Source: Beroe forskalii (lineage: Eukaryota > Ctenophora > Nuda > Beroida > Beroidae). From it: a DNA stretch of 64,000 nt. The translations under genes were made by a program, and so were the position numbers. Under the pieces are notes generated by a model. The model had not been told where the DNA came from, did not search any database, and saw only the letters and a list, made by a program, of their open reading frames with translations. Each line of letters starts with the position of its first letter. Within the stretch, counting starts at the first letter, position 1. Positions 35,568-45,773 of the stretch are shown here, in pieces. The stretch spans positions 310,001 through 374,000 of the forward strand of contig WFMF01000016.1 in the NCBI GenBank assembly GCA_011033025.1, given 5' to 3'.

Positions 35568-36170
35568 TTATCTAAAGGGATCATGTTGGTGTTCAAGTAT
35601 GGAGTTGGAGAAAAGTCTTGCAGATTGATGTCTTGAAGAAAGATTTCTTTTTAATTCAAAAATGTTTTAACCCTGATTTTCAGGAGAAGCATTTCTCAAG
35701 ATGGAGTATTGGATCAGGATGCATGCCACTTCTCATTAATTTTATTAATGTGCAACGTAAAAGGACACAAATAACCCGGATCCATCCACCGGTCCTCTAC
35801 TTTTCTTCACTAAGTGTTTTGCTTAATTTCTTGATGCTTGGAGTACAAACAAAGACCAAAGAGCAAGTTTCAGTTTCATTCAGGCAGGTGGTCACTGCAC
35901 TTGACAGTGCTATACCCTGGTACCAGAGGGTGACTGCTGGGGGCCTACCTCATAAAAAGCTCACGCAATTTAAACACCCCGAAAGCTGAGGTAGGTATTG
36001 GACTGAAGATGCCTGCACACCATTCATATTGGTGTGACTCACTTAGATCCTGCTGCTCTCCACATTGGATTACCTAAAGGGATCATGTTGGTGTTCAAGT
36101 ACGGAGTTGGAGAAAAGTCTTGCAGATTGATGTCTTGAAGAAAGACTTCTTTTTAATTCAAAAAAAAATA
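35568..36170 (+). mobile_element. Truncated LINE 3' ends with the shared tail module, two copies
   Basis: The tail module GGGATCATGTTGGTGTTCAA...GGAGAAAAGTCTTGCAGATT...CTTGAAGAAAG occurs at about 35578-35660 and again at 36077-36165. Before the second copy the sequence reads EDACTPFILV then stop, matching the C-terminus of the LINE fragment ending at 60568 (EDACTPLILV). The open frame 35618-35989 is a remnant of such a LINE or unrelated. At least two 5'-truncated insertions are implied. Confidence 0.65.
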
Positions 36171-36855
36171 ACATAATGGTATTTAACCATCACTCTTCAC
36201 ATAGACGATTATCAAGAACAATAGATAACACTAATATGCACCATTGAACTCAGGTGCCCATTACTCATTGTTCCCATTCATAAATAAACTGAATTTGCAT
36301 AAACAACTCAGTGATAAAAATTAACTGATATTTTAATATTGAAGCAGCTGTTGTTGCATTATATATATAAAATCTAAGAGCCTCGACCAAAGGCAAACTG
36401 TCAAAAATGTACAGTGCTGAAAACCAAAATGGAAACTAAATGCTAGCTCTAACCAATATAATTCAATAGAGTAAAAAAATATACCCATCATTATGGCCGA
36501 AAATACAATCCTATAAGCTAATGCAAGAAGTTTATGCTTCATCACTTGGTCGAGTAAAAACAAATAAATAGAATTCTCATCACTGACTAGTGAAAATGAA
36601 CTACATAGTCCAAGATTGCAAATGGAAAACATATGGAGTGGTTTGGATCTTCCTCATTCAGAATTTAAAAACTGTCCCTTCAAATGATAATAGAACAATA
36701 ATAAATTAGTAATAAATAGTTAATAAGTTAATAAATACTGTGTATGAAAGTTCAGCAATTATAAGTCCTTTGAATATGCTGTGACTGAACAACTTCTTCG
36801 TCTGGGTTAAATTACACCAGCTCACAACCATCCCAAGTTCTGTTCGAGAAAGCTT
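36171..36855 (-). other. Probable 3' UTR of the LINE
   Basis: This AT-rich stretch downstream of the LINE ORF2 stop contains no recognisable gene. The 99-codon open frame at 36333-36632 (minus) is hydrophobic, has no known motif and is likely chance. The 3' end of the element lies somewhere between 36170 and 36730. Confidence 0.4.
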
Positions 36856-39800
36856 TCATACAGGTCCCTGACCAAAATTATTTTGGGAGGGTAGAGTAAC
36901 CTCTGTCCTTAAAAAGGTGGATGCCTCCGTCATGATGGTGATGCAATGTTCCATGAATTTTTTGTCTCTTCTACAACTGAGTAACATGATATGGTCTTCT
37001 GTTTTGGCCATGTCATCTAATTTGGAGATAGAATTGATCATCAATTGACGACTTGTCAGTGATATATTGTTACAGTGTGTAAGGATATGCATGGCATCTT
37101 GTTTATCACCTGTGGAGCAAGTACACTGTGGGGAGTTGAAGGCGCAGCTGTCAAACTTGTAGAGGAATTCATTCATCAAATTATTGGGATAGAAAATACT
37201 CATGATTAATGTTTCCGTCTTTCTTGGTAAGTCTAAGGGTAAGCAGAGTTTATCACAACTCACAAGTGGTGAATAGGAGTAACCTTCAGCTTGAAACTGG
37301 TTAGAGACATAGGTCTGCCATATGTATTCGGTAAAACATTTCACCTGATTTTTTGTGTAACTGCAGCTTGTTGATGATAGCTCCAAAAATTTAGACAAAT
37401 CATTGTTTTCAATGATGTTTTTATCATTCTCTGCAAGTTTCATACCAGCATTTTCCAATTTCCATTTCAGGAAGGCTATGGTATCTTTGACCATGCTAAC
37501 CATTTGGCTATACTTGGTTGTTTCCAAGTGATTTTTCAACTGAATCCTCAATAAGTCATTGGGATCTTTGAAAATGTTCAATTTGAGTAAGTGTTTGATA
37601 GAGTTGACTCTGTTTGAAATTACCACTGGGGGACTTCCCACAATTGTCTCCGCAATACTGTGTTTGATATTAAACACTGCACCAATAGCAGACTTCATTA
37701 TCTTGTATCTGAGGCTCTCGATGTCTTTAATGCTATTTTTGTTAATCCAGATGAAACCTGCATAATGAATTACTGAACTTATTAGAGTTTCCATGAGTCT
37801 GATGATCACATGTTGCTTGAAGCCCCAATTTCTGTTTGAGTATTTACATATGTCAACCCACCTAAACAGACATTTCTGATGTGTCATCTTTCCATGATCC
37901 TTAAATGTTAAGTCTTTGTCCAACACCATACCAAGAACTTTGGTTTTTTCAACGAACTTGATAGTTGAGTTTCCAATGTTGACCTTCTCTGGTACCAGAC
38001 TTGAGTCATTTTCTGCAGTGCTAAAACAGATAAGTTCTGTTTTACCAGGGTCATAGTTGATTACCATCCTCCATTTCATACTCCATGCATGCAATGATTC
38101 AAGAACTGAGTCAAGTGACTTCAAGCATTCCCTAGTTGATACACCATTTATCAGAATAGTTCCATCATCTGCAAACTTGAATATATCAACCCCTGGATTG
38201 TTAGAAAGATCTTTGGCAAAGTCACTTATATAGATCTTGAATAGAACAGGAGATAGACATGATCCTTGAGGGAGACCAAATTCCAGGCAGTATCGGGTTA
38301 TTCCACTAAATTCATTGAATTTTAGCCTGACTTTTCTATTGAAGAGGAAGCTGTTGATGATGTTCCAAATTTTTCCATTTACCCCAATTTTGTGAAGCTT
38401 GGCCATGATCCCTTTCTTCCACACTGAGTCGAAAGCTTTTTCAAAATCAACAAAAAGACATATAGTTGTCAGTTTTCGGCTTTTACTATCTTTTATCTGT
38501 GCATTTAGCCTGTTGAGATACCTGATAGTATTCTTTCCCTTGCAGAAGCCTTCTTGAGTATCATCACAATTACCTCCCATATAGAGGTGATTTTCCAATC
38601 GATTGCTGATTATCTTTTCGAGAACTTTTCCAAGGTATGATGAAATTGATATGGGTCTGTATGAGCCAGCCTGATCATAGGACTTTTTACCATTTTTCTT
38701 GAGAAAAATTACATCTGCAGTGTCCCATAGCCATGTTCCAGAGTCTAGGCACTTGTTAAACAACAAACAAACATAATGTAATGTGGTTTTGTTCATGTGT
38801 TTTAACATGGCTGGGTGAAAGTCTAAGTTATCGAAGCTTTTATCATCAATTTTATATGACTTTATAGTGGCTGTTATTTCTTCCAGAGATATGGGGCAGT
38901 TCAGTTCAGACTGAGATTCTATAGGAACTTGAGGTTGATCAGCTTGCTCTATAATCAGCCCATTGTACAACTTATTTATTGATTCATAAAATACTTGATC
39001 AAAGTCTTTCTTTTGGCATTCAAGATGCTTACCACAGAAGAATGTGCTGAAAAGTTCCTCTTCAATTTCCAAGTTTTCAGTCAGTATAGTGTTGTCTTTC
39101 TTTAATGATTCAATTTTGTTGAGTTTCTTTGGATGGAACATCTTTTTAAATTGCTTCCAGAACTTTTGTGTCTGTGCAGTGTTTAGATTTTCAGTTCTCT
39201 TCAAAATAAAACTTTGGCATTCTTCTTTTCTTAAATTTTCAAACATGTCTTTGGCTTCCTCCAGGGTCTTTCTGGTGTCTGAGGTGTTTCTTTTCTGGTA
39301 TGATTTCATAGCATTTCTCAGCTGAATTGAAGCCAGTGTCAGTTGATGAGTCCAATATGGCTTGCTATGGACTGTTGAAGTCTTCTTTGCACAGTGTTGA
39401 AGGGTTGCATTGTTAAAAGCATTGCTGATAATATCCCATTGCTCTATAGCCAGTAGATCCACAAAACTGCTGCACTCAATGATCTTTTGATCAACTGTTT
39501 CACCCCATTTGATCCAGTCCACTGATTGTACATCATATTTTGTTACGAGAGCTGCTGTGGGTTTAGGAAGTTTAAGATCGAGCTTGTTGTGAATGGGAAC
39601 ATGACCCATGATAGGTGCACCAGAGAAAAGAATGGCAGAGTTATCTGTTTGTAGTTCCTCTAAGTGATCAACAAGATTATTTGAGACTATCATGAAGTCA
39701 ATGTTACTTGAACCGTTTGGCGAGAAGAACGTTGGTTGCTCACTATGCACTATTGAGAAATCTTCCAGTTTAAGGTTATGGAATAGGTCTTTTCCATATT

Positions 39801-40314
39801 TGTTTTCAATAGTGTCACCCCATACATGACTCCTAGCATTAAAGTCTCCCATAAGTATGACTCCTTTGGCCTTTAAATCTTTAGATTTTTGAAGAGCAAA
39901 GTTAAGCATTCTTAGGGTGTCTTGAATGGCATTATTAAATTTCAATTTTACATATATGGACCCAACTATTACTCTAGTACTTTTGACTGAAACCATTGCC
40001 CATGCGCTATCTAAGTTAGTACACAGCTGTGCAATTTCTGGCAGTGGCGTGGCACCCATGTAGTTTCGAACATACAAGGCAGCTCCCTTATTTGCAGCCA
40101 TGTTTTCATCTGTTATTACAGCCATGTTTGAGAGATTCAGCTTCTCTAAGGATGTGCTTTCTGTTTCTTGTACAGCTATAATATCAAGATCTTTCTGGTC
40201 ACAGTAGTGGTCAAGAGCAAACTGGCTCCTACTAGACATACCACAAATGTTGATTGAGCAGAAGTTTGTCATCTGAATATATTCCTGATTATCAGCAAAA
40301 TTGGAGTCAGACAT
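36856..40314 (-). CDS. LINE ORF2: endonuclease-reverse transcriptase, uninterrupted 1152 aa
   Basis: An AP-type endonuclease (residues about 15-245) shows N-terminal SINICG, catalytic QE at 49-50, GDFN at 156-159, NIDF at 204-207 and the terminal H238. The reverse transcriptase (about 530-790) shows SYRPISISSYLGKVLEKI, FVDFEKAFD at 621-629, GLPQGS at 680-685 and the catalytic box FADD at 714-717. Near the C-terminus lies a Cys/His motif C1064-x-C1066-x9-H1076-x4-C1081, shared with the fragments at 55.5 and 60.4 kb. The product would copy its RNA at a nicked target. There are no stops or shifts, so this copy may be recently active. The start ATG overlaps the ORF1 stop as ATGTCTGA. I place it in the broad Jockey/I/R1 group and cannot fix the clade. 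Confidence 0.93.
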   Translation of the reverse strand: MSDSNFADNQEYIQMTNFCSINICGMSSRSQFALDHYCDQKDLDIIAVQETESTSLEKLNLSNMAVITDENMAANKGAALYVRNYMGATPLPEIAQLCTNLDSAWAMVSVKSTRVIVGSIYVKLKFNNAIQDTLRMLNFALQKSKDLKAKGVILMGDFNARSHVWGDTIENKYGKDLFHNLKLEDFSIVHSEQPTFFSPNGSSNIDFMIVSNNLVDHLEELQTDNSAILFSGAPIMGHVPIHNKLDLKLPKPTAALVTKYDVQSVDWIKWGETVDQKIIECSSFVDLLAIEQWDIISNAFNNATLQHCAKKTSTVHSKPYWTHQLTLASIQLRNAMKSYQKRNTSDTRKTLEEAKDMFENLRKEECQSFILKRTENLNTAQTQKFWKQFKKMFHPKKLNKIESLKKDNTILTENLEIEEELFSTFFCGKHLECQKKDFDQVFYESINKLYNGLIIEQADQPQVPIESQSELNCPISLEEITATIKSYKIDDKSFDNLDFHPAMLKHMNKTTLHYVCLLFNKCLDSGTWLWDTADVIFLKKNGKKSYDQAGSYRPISISSYLGKVLEKIISNRLENHLYMGGNCDDTQEGFCKGKNTIRYLNRLNAQIKDSKSRKLTTICLFVDFEKAFDSVWKKGIMAKLHKIGVNGKIWNIINSFLFNRKVRLKFNEFSGITRYCLEFGLPQGSCLSPVLFKIYISDFAKDLSNNPGVDIFKFADDGTILINGVSTRECLKSLDSVLESLHAWSMKWRMVINYDPGKTELICFSTAENDSSLVPEKVNIGNSTIKFVEKTKVLGMVLDKDLTFKDHGKMTHQKCLFRWVDICKYSNRNWGFKQHVIIRLMETLISSVIHYAGFIWINKNSIKDIESLRYKIMKSAIGAVFNIKHSIAETIVGSPPVVISNRVNSIKHLLKLNIFKDPNDLLRIQLKNHLETTKYSQMVSMVKDTIAFLKWKLENAGMKLAENDKNIIENNDLSKFLELSSTSCSYTKNQVKCFTEYIWQTYVSNQFQAEGYSYSPLVSCDKLCLPLDLPRKTETLIMSIFYPNNLMNEFLYKFDSCAFNSPQCTCSTGDKQDAMHILTHCNNISLTSRQLMINSISKLDDMAKTEDHIMLLSCRRDKKFMEHCITIMTEASTFLRTEVTLPSQNNFGQGPV

Positions 40315-40750
40315 AGTTAAATCTTCGCTGAATATCTTCCAATTTTTCTTTCATTACCTTACAGTTCTTGTTTCCTGTTGAGTGGGATGTTGATTGACAG
40401 TGTGCACAAATCGTAGAGTCAGTGTTTGTGCAGTCTTTTGTTTCGTGTGAATCCTCCGAGCATTTACCACATTTTGGCTTTGCACTTCTACACAGCCTAT
40501 AAACATGTCCAAAGACTTGGCACCTGTTACATTTGATCACTTTTGGTTGAGCTTTGAACTTTTCTACTAAGAAGCTCCGGCCTTCCAGTTTTAGGTTATC
40601 CTGTATGACCTGATTTAGGGAGGCCTCATCTTTGAAAGTGATTTTCATTGTACCAGTAAAACGACCATTGCGCTTGAAAGGATCACATTGAGAAATGGTG
40701 GGGTAGGCTATTTTCAACTTGCTACATATTTCATCCTCTGACTCTTCCAA
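40307..40750 (-). CDS. LINE ORF1 (gag-like, zinc knuckles), 5'-truncated
   Basis: A 147-codon frame begins with no ATG and is preceded directly by TGA. An RRM-like segment (GRFTGTMKITFKDEASLNQV) is followed by Cys-rich knuckles: CNRCQVFGHVYRLC (CCHC), CGKCSEDSHETKDC (CCHC) and CAHCQSTSHSTGNKNC. ORF1 proteins of this type coat the LINE RNA. It overlaps ORF2 by eight bases at its TGA. The missing N-terminus suggests the element is truncated at about 40750-40830 or has a mutation just upstream. Confidence 0.85.
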   Translation of the reverse strand: MEESEDEICSKLKIAYPTISQCDPFKRNGRFTGTMKITFKDEASLNQVIQDNLKLEGRSFLVEKFKAQPKVIKCNRCQVFGHVYRLCRSAKPKCGKCSEDSHETKDCTNTDSTICAHCQSTSHSTGNKNCKVMKEKLEDIQRRFNYV

Positions 40751-40867
40751 TCACTTCAAACATGACCTTTCACAAGGTTATAATGGTTATAATAATTCTT
40801 TTAACTTATCTTTCAAACTTACAGCACATTGTCGGCCGTTGACATGACAGACCGGGACCTTCGTGAA

Positions 40868-41316
40868 ATTGCTAAACACGTATATCCCTGTTTGGCTCGC
40901 ACGCTTCCCCAGGGAAGCGAGCGGCGCGTACATACCTATGCGGGCTTAGGAACTCGTGAAAATCAGCGGCGCCCCGACGCGCCGTACGAGGCGCGGCGTT
41001 TACGCGCGTAAACGCACCTATGCGGGCTTAGGAAGGCGCGGCGATTCACCTGCCTAACCAGGTGCTTACGCGCGCGCGCAGAACAGGGCGCTGGTTAGGG
41101 CAACGCGGTGCTGACGCCTGCTGCTTAGCGGCAGGTCATGATCATACATCGTAAGACAAAACAACACATATTCCGCTTAGGGTATTGGGCAGATCACTGA
41201 TGACGCTTCCTAAGCCCGCATAGGTGTGTGTACGCGCGCGGCGCTTCCCCCCTGTGCTGGGGAAGCGCGCCGCGCAACGCAGACAGGGATATACGTGTTT
41301 AGCAATGATGACGCTT
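40868..41316. repeat. GC-rich foldback element with about 100-bp TIRs
   Basis: The left arm starts ATTGCTAAACACGTATATCC and runs through a GCTTCCCC..GGGAAGCG hairpin to TATGCGGGCTTAGGA (about 40955). The right arm (41205-41316) is its inverse. The interior is rich in GCGCG words and holds GCTTAGGAA copies. Its composition contrasts with the AT-rich surroundings. Open frames within it are by-products. It lies just upstream of the LINE ORF1. Confidence 0.8.
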
Positions 41317-41435
41317 GCACAATTACAACTCATTTGCAATTGCTCTAACCAGATCCCTAGTTTTACGCGGGCGCGCCGCGCCTTGCTCCAAACCAGGAGG
41401 CGACACCCCTGGTTAGGGGGGAACAACTCATGTTG

Positions 41436-41740
41436 ATGTGCAGCCGTGCAAGTGTGACTCACTTAGATAGTTAGATCCTGCTCTGCTCATGATGTGATAT
41501 GTAATGCATGAATGACTTAATGATATATAATGTGAATTGTGATATGTTTGAGAAAGTAATTTATTGTGGGTACTTGGACTTGTAAATAAACTAAATAATT
41601 CCTTTCGGCCTTTCCCCTATATGATTTTTCCAAGTTTGACAATTAAACTTAACCCAGTTGCCCCAGCCTACTGGGGTGCAGTGTCTTGGAGAAAAGTCTT
41701 GCAGATGATTGTCTTGAAGAAAGTTTTTTTCATATCTCGA
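41436..41740 (+). mobile_element. Degenerate copy of the LINE 3' tail module
   Basis: GTGTGACTCACTTAGATAG...GATCCTGCT at 41452-41485 and CTTGGAGAAAAGTCTTGCAG...TTGTCTTGAAGAAAG at 41686-41724 match the tails at 36.1 and 60.6 kb. Between them is unrelated sequence. It is an old, rearranged or twice-inserted copy. Confidence 0.5.
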
Positions 41741-42074
41741 ATTCATATTTTGGAAAACATGAAATCGAGATATGAGTCGACCAGGATAGCCAGGGCATGT
41801 ACCATCATTTGACCTACATCTCAGTTTGCAATTTTTCCCAAGTGGACTTTGCACTTTGCTCAAAATCTCGACCATTTTTCAACCTTCAGGATCCCTTCAA
41901 AACTTAATTTTGTATTAATGTTATAGATCAAACTTTTGAGTTAGGCCTCCAAAAAATTAAGCCAGGAACATCATAGGAACTTCCTTTTTGCTCTAAATGG
42001 AGAAGGATGTTTTAAACTTAACTACACTACTAATTACAATCAAATTTGAGGATGATTAACATTCCGTAGATACT

Positions 42075-42835
42075 AAAAGCAGGAACTAGCGAAACCACCC
42101 CGAAACAAGCCGAAACAAGCGGAACGACCCGAAACCACCCCGAACCAACCCAAAAACCTTCCGAAACAAGGCGAAACAACCCGAAACAGCCCGAAACAAG
42201 CGAAACAAGCGAAACAACCCGAAACAAGCGAACCAACCCGAAACAACCCGAAACAAGCAGTTTTACATTTTCCACTTGTTTCGGCTTGTTTCGGCTTGTT
42301 TCAGCTTGTTTCGGGTTGTTTCGGGTTGTTCCAGTTTTTAGTAAAATTTTGGCTTGATTCGGGGTTGTTTCGGGTTGTTTCGTGTTTTTGCTGCCATATC
42401 AAGCGAAACACGGCGAAACAAGCGAACCAACCCGAAACAAGGCGAATCAACCCGAAACAAACGGAAAATGCAAAACTGCTTGTAGTTCATGTCGATTCGG
42501 CTTGATTCGGGTTGTTTCGGGTTGTTTCGGGTTGTTTCGCTTGTTTCGGGTTGTTTCGCTTGTTTCGGGTTGATTAGCTTGTTTCGGGTTGATTCGCCTT
42601 GTTTCGGGTTGTTGTGGGTTGATTCAACTTGTTTCGCCGAAACAAGCCGTAACAAGGCGAAACAAGCCGAAACAAGCGAATCAACCCGAAACAAGCGAAT
42701 CAACCTGAAATTTCGCCTTGTTTCGGCGAAACAAGTTGAATCAACCCACAACAACCCGAAACAAGACAAATCAACCCGAAACAAGCGGAATCAACACAGA
42801 AAAAAGCAAATCAACCCCCAAACAACCGAATCAAA
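42075..42835. repeat. CGAAACAAG / CTTGTTTCG array element (copy 1)
   Basis: The left border GTAGATACTAAAAGCAGGAA leads into units of CCGAAACAAG and GCGAAACAAC. The array flips orientation several times, and an internal anchor AAGCAGTTTTACATTTTCCA recurs in inverse sense. Copy 2 (51835-52520) carries the same border in inverse orientation at its right end. The many open frames here (FRVVSGCFG-type repeats) are array by-products. Confidence 0.8.
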
Positions 42836-43755
42836 ACGATAAACTGTGAATTCAAGGAAAGCCTATGGTAAAAGTTTGTATAACTGTAGTACTGTATTAG
42901 TAGCTTGACTTCCATCCTCCAGCATGTTGCAGAGTTGACACTGACATGGGCTATTTCACTTCTTGTGTGCAAGTAAGAATTTAAATTCCTCATGGATATG
43001 TCTAGTGTCCACACTCCACGGCCCCGCTCAAATATAGCATCCCCAATCCATACGTGTATCAATTTATAATACCTGGAGAGCGACTTTCGGAGCAGATTTT
43101 CTATTCTGGGCAATTACTTCACTGCGATATATCCATTTAAATCCAATACCTATTCATTCTCGGGAGCTTTTTTGAGAAATTTGCTCTTCTAGAAAGGAAA
43201 TGTTGAAAGTTTGAGTATAAATCTCATGCATGGCGGAAGCACGGGGGCCAAGGGGCCTTGGCCCCCACAATTTTTGGAGGACAGGGGCCGAGATGCTCTT
43301 TGGCCCCCACAATAATTTGGAAAGATTTGCCACGATTTGGAAAGATTTGCCACGTTACCATTTTATTATCGTCACATTAGCTTGCGCAGTGATAAATAAA
43401 CGTCAGATAAACCAATTTGTGGGATGAAATAAAAACAAACGTAGGAATCGAGCCCAATTAGCAAATTTCATTGTCCATCATATGATGCAATAAGCTGGAA
43501 TAATCAAGTTACCGGCTCATCGAAAGGCAGAAACATGACCTCCAACGGCTTTGACTTGAAATTTACCCTCTCAAGCTTCTCAAGAGTGTGTCTATCAAAA
43601 CATGCCAATGATGTGCTGTCAATTACAGCACTTGAAATTGCTAATATACAACTCCCACAGTGAATTAACCCTCTCTGCAACCTACATTCTTGATATGCGA
43701 ATTCATATCAGTTAATTTGCCAATTTGATATATCTTGATCGATTGCAACTCTGCC

Positions 43756-44690
43756 ATGCCTGCCGATATACGGGCGTTTTTCAAAGGCCCTTCGACTGTG
43801 CAGCCAGCAACCCCGTCATTACCTCTGACACCATCTTTATCACCACCTTCTTCACCTTCTAGTTCAACGTCGTCCAACAGTACCTGTAGTCAGTCTACTG
43901 TCTCTGTCGTCTCTGAGCCTGATCGAATTGTGATAGATGACGAACCTGCTGCTTCCTTTGCAAAACACTGTTCACTTGAATGCTGCAATCTGTTGACAAA
44001 TTCTGCATTTCGTTATCACTTTGAAAAGTCAGCAACTGAGCAAGTTGAGTACCACACTGACGGCCGAGTCAAAAGAAAACGTTTCTTTCACTGTGAATGG
44101 TTGAGTGAATTCAGTTGGCTAGTTCTTTGTAAAACATCACACACTGCTTTCTGCCAGATCTGTCGCTTTGCAGTTGCTCGAAATTTGCCAAGCTTCTCTA
44201 AGAAGGGGGACCCCGCATTCATTGACTCTGGATTTTCCAACTGGAAGAAAGGAAAGGAGAGACTTAAGTCACACGATAGCTCTGAGTTCCATCGGGAATG
44301 CAAATTGAAGGTTAGCCATTTCATGAGAGCTGCCCCAATAAGTCATCAGATAAGTGACAACCTGAAAAGACTCAGAAACTTCGAGCAGAATGTCTGATTG
44401 AGCAGCTTGAATGCATCAAATTACTCGCCAGAAATGGACAGGCCTTTCGTAATGTTCAGGAGGAGGAGGGCAATTTGGCTCAACAGTTGGCAAACTCTGC
44501 TCGCCACATACCATTCATGCGAACTTATTTGAAAGAGAGCCACTACACTTCCCATGACATTGTATCAGAAATGATTGCCCTGATGTACAGAGACGTAGTT
44601 GGGGACATCGTGTCAGACATCAAGAAAGCAGAGCTGTTCTCTATCATCGTAGATGAAACTGCAGATATAACACGTGAGTGGTTTAAATCG
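43756..44690 (+). pseudogene. hAT transposase N-terminal part (TTF zinc finger, DUF4371)
   Basis: The frame starts MPADIRAFFKGP, the usual short start of this family, followed by a Ser/Pro linker. A TTF-type zinc-finger region comes next (KRKRFFHCEWLSEF, C..C in FCQIC, then HDSSEFHREC). After one frame shift in the A-run near 44361, a DUF4371-like segment follows: KESHYTSHDIVSEM and FSIIVDETADIT with the first catalytic-region aspartate. The frame then runs into the 13-bp minisatellite and the RNaseH core is lost. The protein would have bound the transposon ends. It cannot be functional here. Confidence 0.8.
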
Positions 44691-45056
44691 ATTCGTCGAT
44701 TCGATTCGTCGATTCGATTCGTCGATTCGATTCGTCGATTCGATTCGTCGATTCGATTCGTCGATTCGATTCGTCGATTCGATTCGTCGATTCGATTCGT
44801 CAATTCGATTCGTCGATTCGATTTGTCAATTCGATTCGTTGATTCGATTCGTCGATTCGATTCGTCGATTCGATTCGTCGATTCGATTCGTCAATTCGAT
44901 TCGTCGATTCGATTCGTCGATTCGATTCGTCGATTCGATTCGTCGATTTGATTCGTCGATTCGATTCGTCGATTTGATTCGTCGATTCGATTCGTCGATT
45001 CGATTCGTCGATTCGATTCGTCGATTCGATTCGTCGAATCGACGAATCGAAGACTG
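44688..45056. repeat. 13-bp minisatellite CGTCGATTCGATT, about 28 units
   Basis: The unit length of 13 keeps all frames open and gives RRFDSSIRFVDSI-type translations. It ends in an inverted flourish, CGTCGAATCGACGAATCG. A short array of the same unit (47587-47637) precedes the second copy of the 0.9-kb unit, so the duplication included its edge. Confidence 0.95.
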
Positions 45057-45773
45057 ACGGAGGAGATCATGGTTCTGTTGTGTAGGTAGTCAGAATGATT
45101 ATTCGAGAATTTCCGGGACCAGAGTCGTGCACTTTCCAGGATGTCAGGAGAGATGCTGGGATATGGAGTGGAACGAGACTGCTATCACAAGTAAGGGCTA
45201 TGTCCGGGTTAACAATCGGTGTCTAATCGGAATCCCGCGCTTGTTATTGATAGGGTTCATGTTGCTTGTCACTAGGTCGATGGTGCGACACCTGAACTCC
45301 CGTTCCCAAGCACAGTTGCAAGGGAGTTTACTATGCCTATAGAGGCTTAGAGGGGATGTGATGTTAAGCCGCGGATCAGTGCGTTTGATATAGTACTTGC
45401 TTATTGATCGGGGGATGTAATGTCGGGGCGGGGGAGTCAAATGTTGAACCGATCGTCAAACTGCGACGTTTGACCCTCTGCTTTCCTCTATAGATTCACA
45501 GTACTGAAGTAGGGGGCGTGGTGTCGGGGGATGTTATGTTGGGGGTCAAGTGTCACTTTACCGTTTTCTTGCCATGACACAGTACAGTTACATCCTAAGC
45601 GGATCCGCTAAGCTAAGCGGATCCGCTAAGCTAAGCGGATCCTTTTAGATAATGTGATTGAATCTGCTAGGGCTAAGCGGATCCGCTAAGCTCAGCGGAT
45701 AGATTTACCGTTTTTTGAAAATCATCTCGATTATAAAATTCAGAAAAATTGCCGTGACACAGTTCCATCTTAA

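Noticed and set aside
35099..35596. Three overlapping minus-strand ORFs of 140-165 codons (MLCYV repeats)
   Set aside because: Pure translation of the AACAT microsatellite, open in all frames; no gene.
42030..42842. FRVVSGCFG-type ORFs on both strands, and similar ones at 52100-52530
   Set aside because: They are translations of the CGAAACAAG arrays.
44674..45057. ORFs of RRFDSSIRFVD repeats
   Set aside because: Translation of the 13-bp minisatellite; only the first part of the frame (to about 44690) is hAT transposase.
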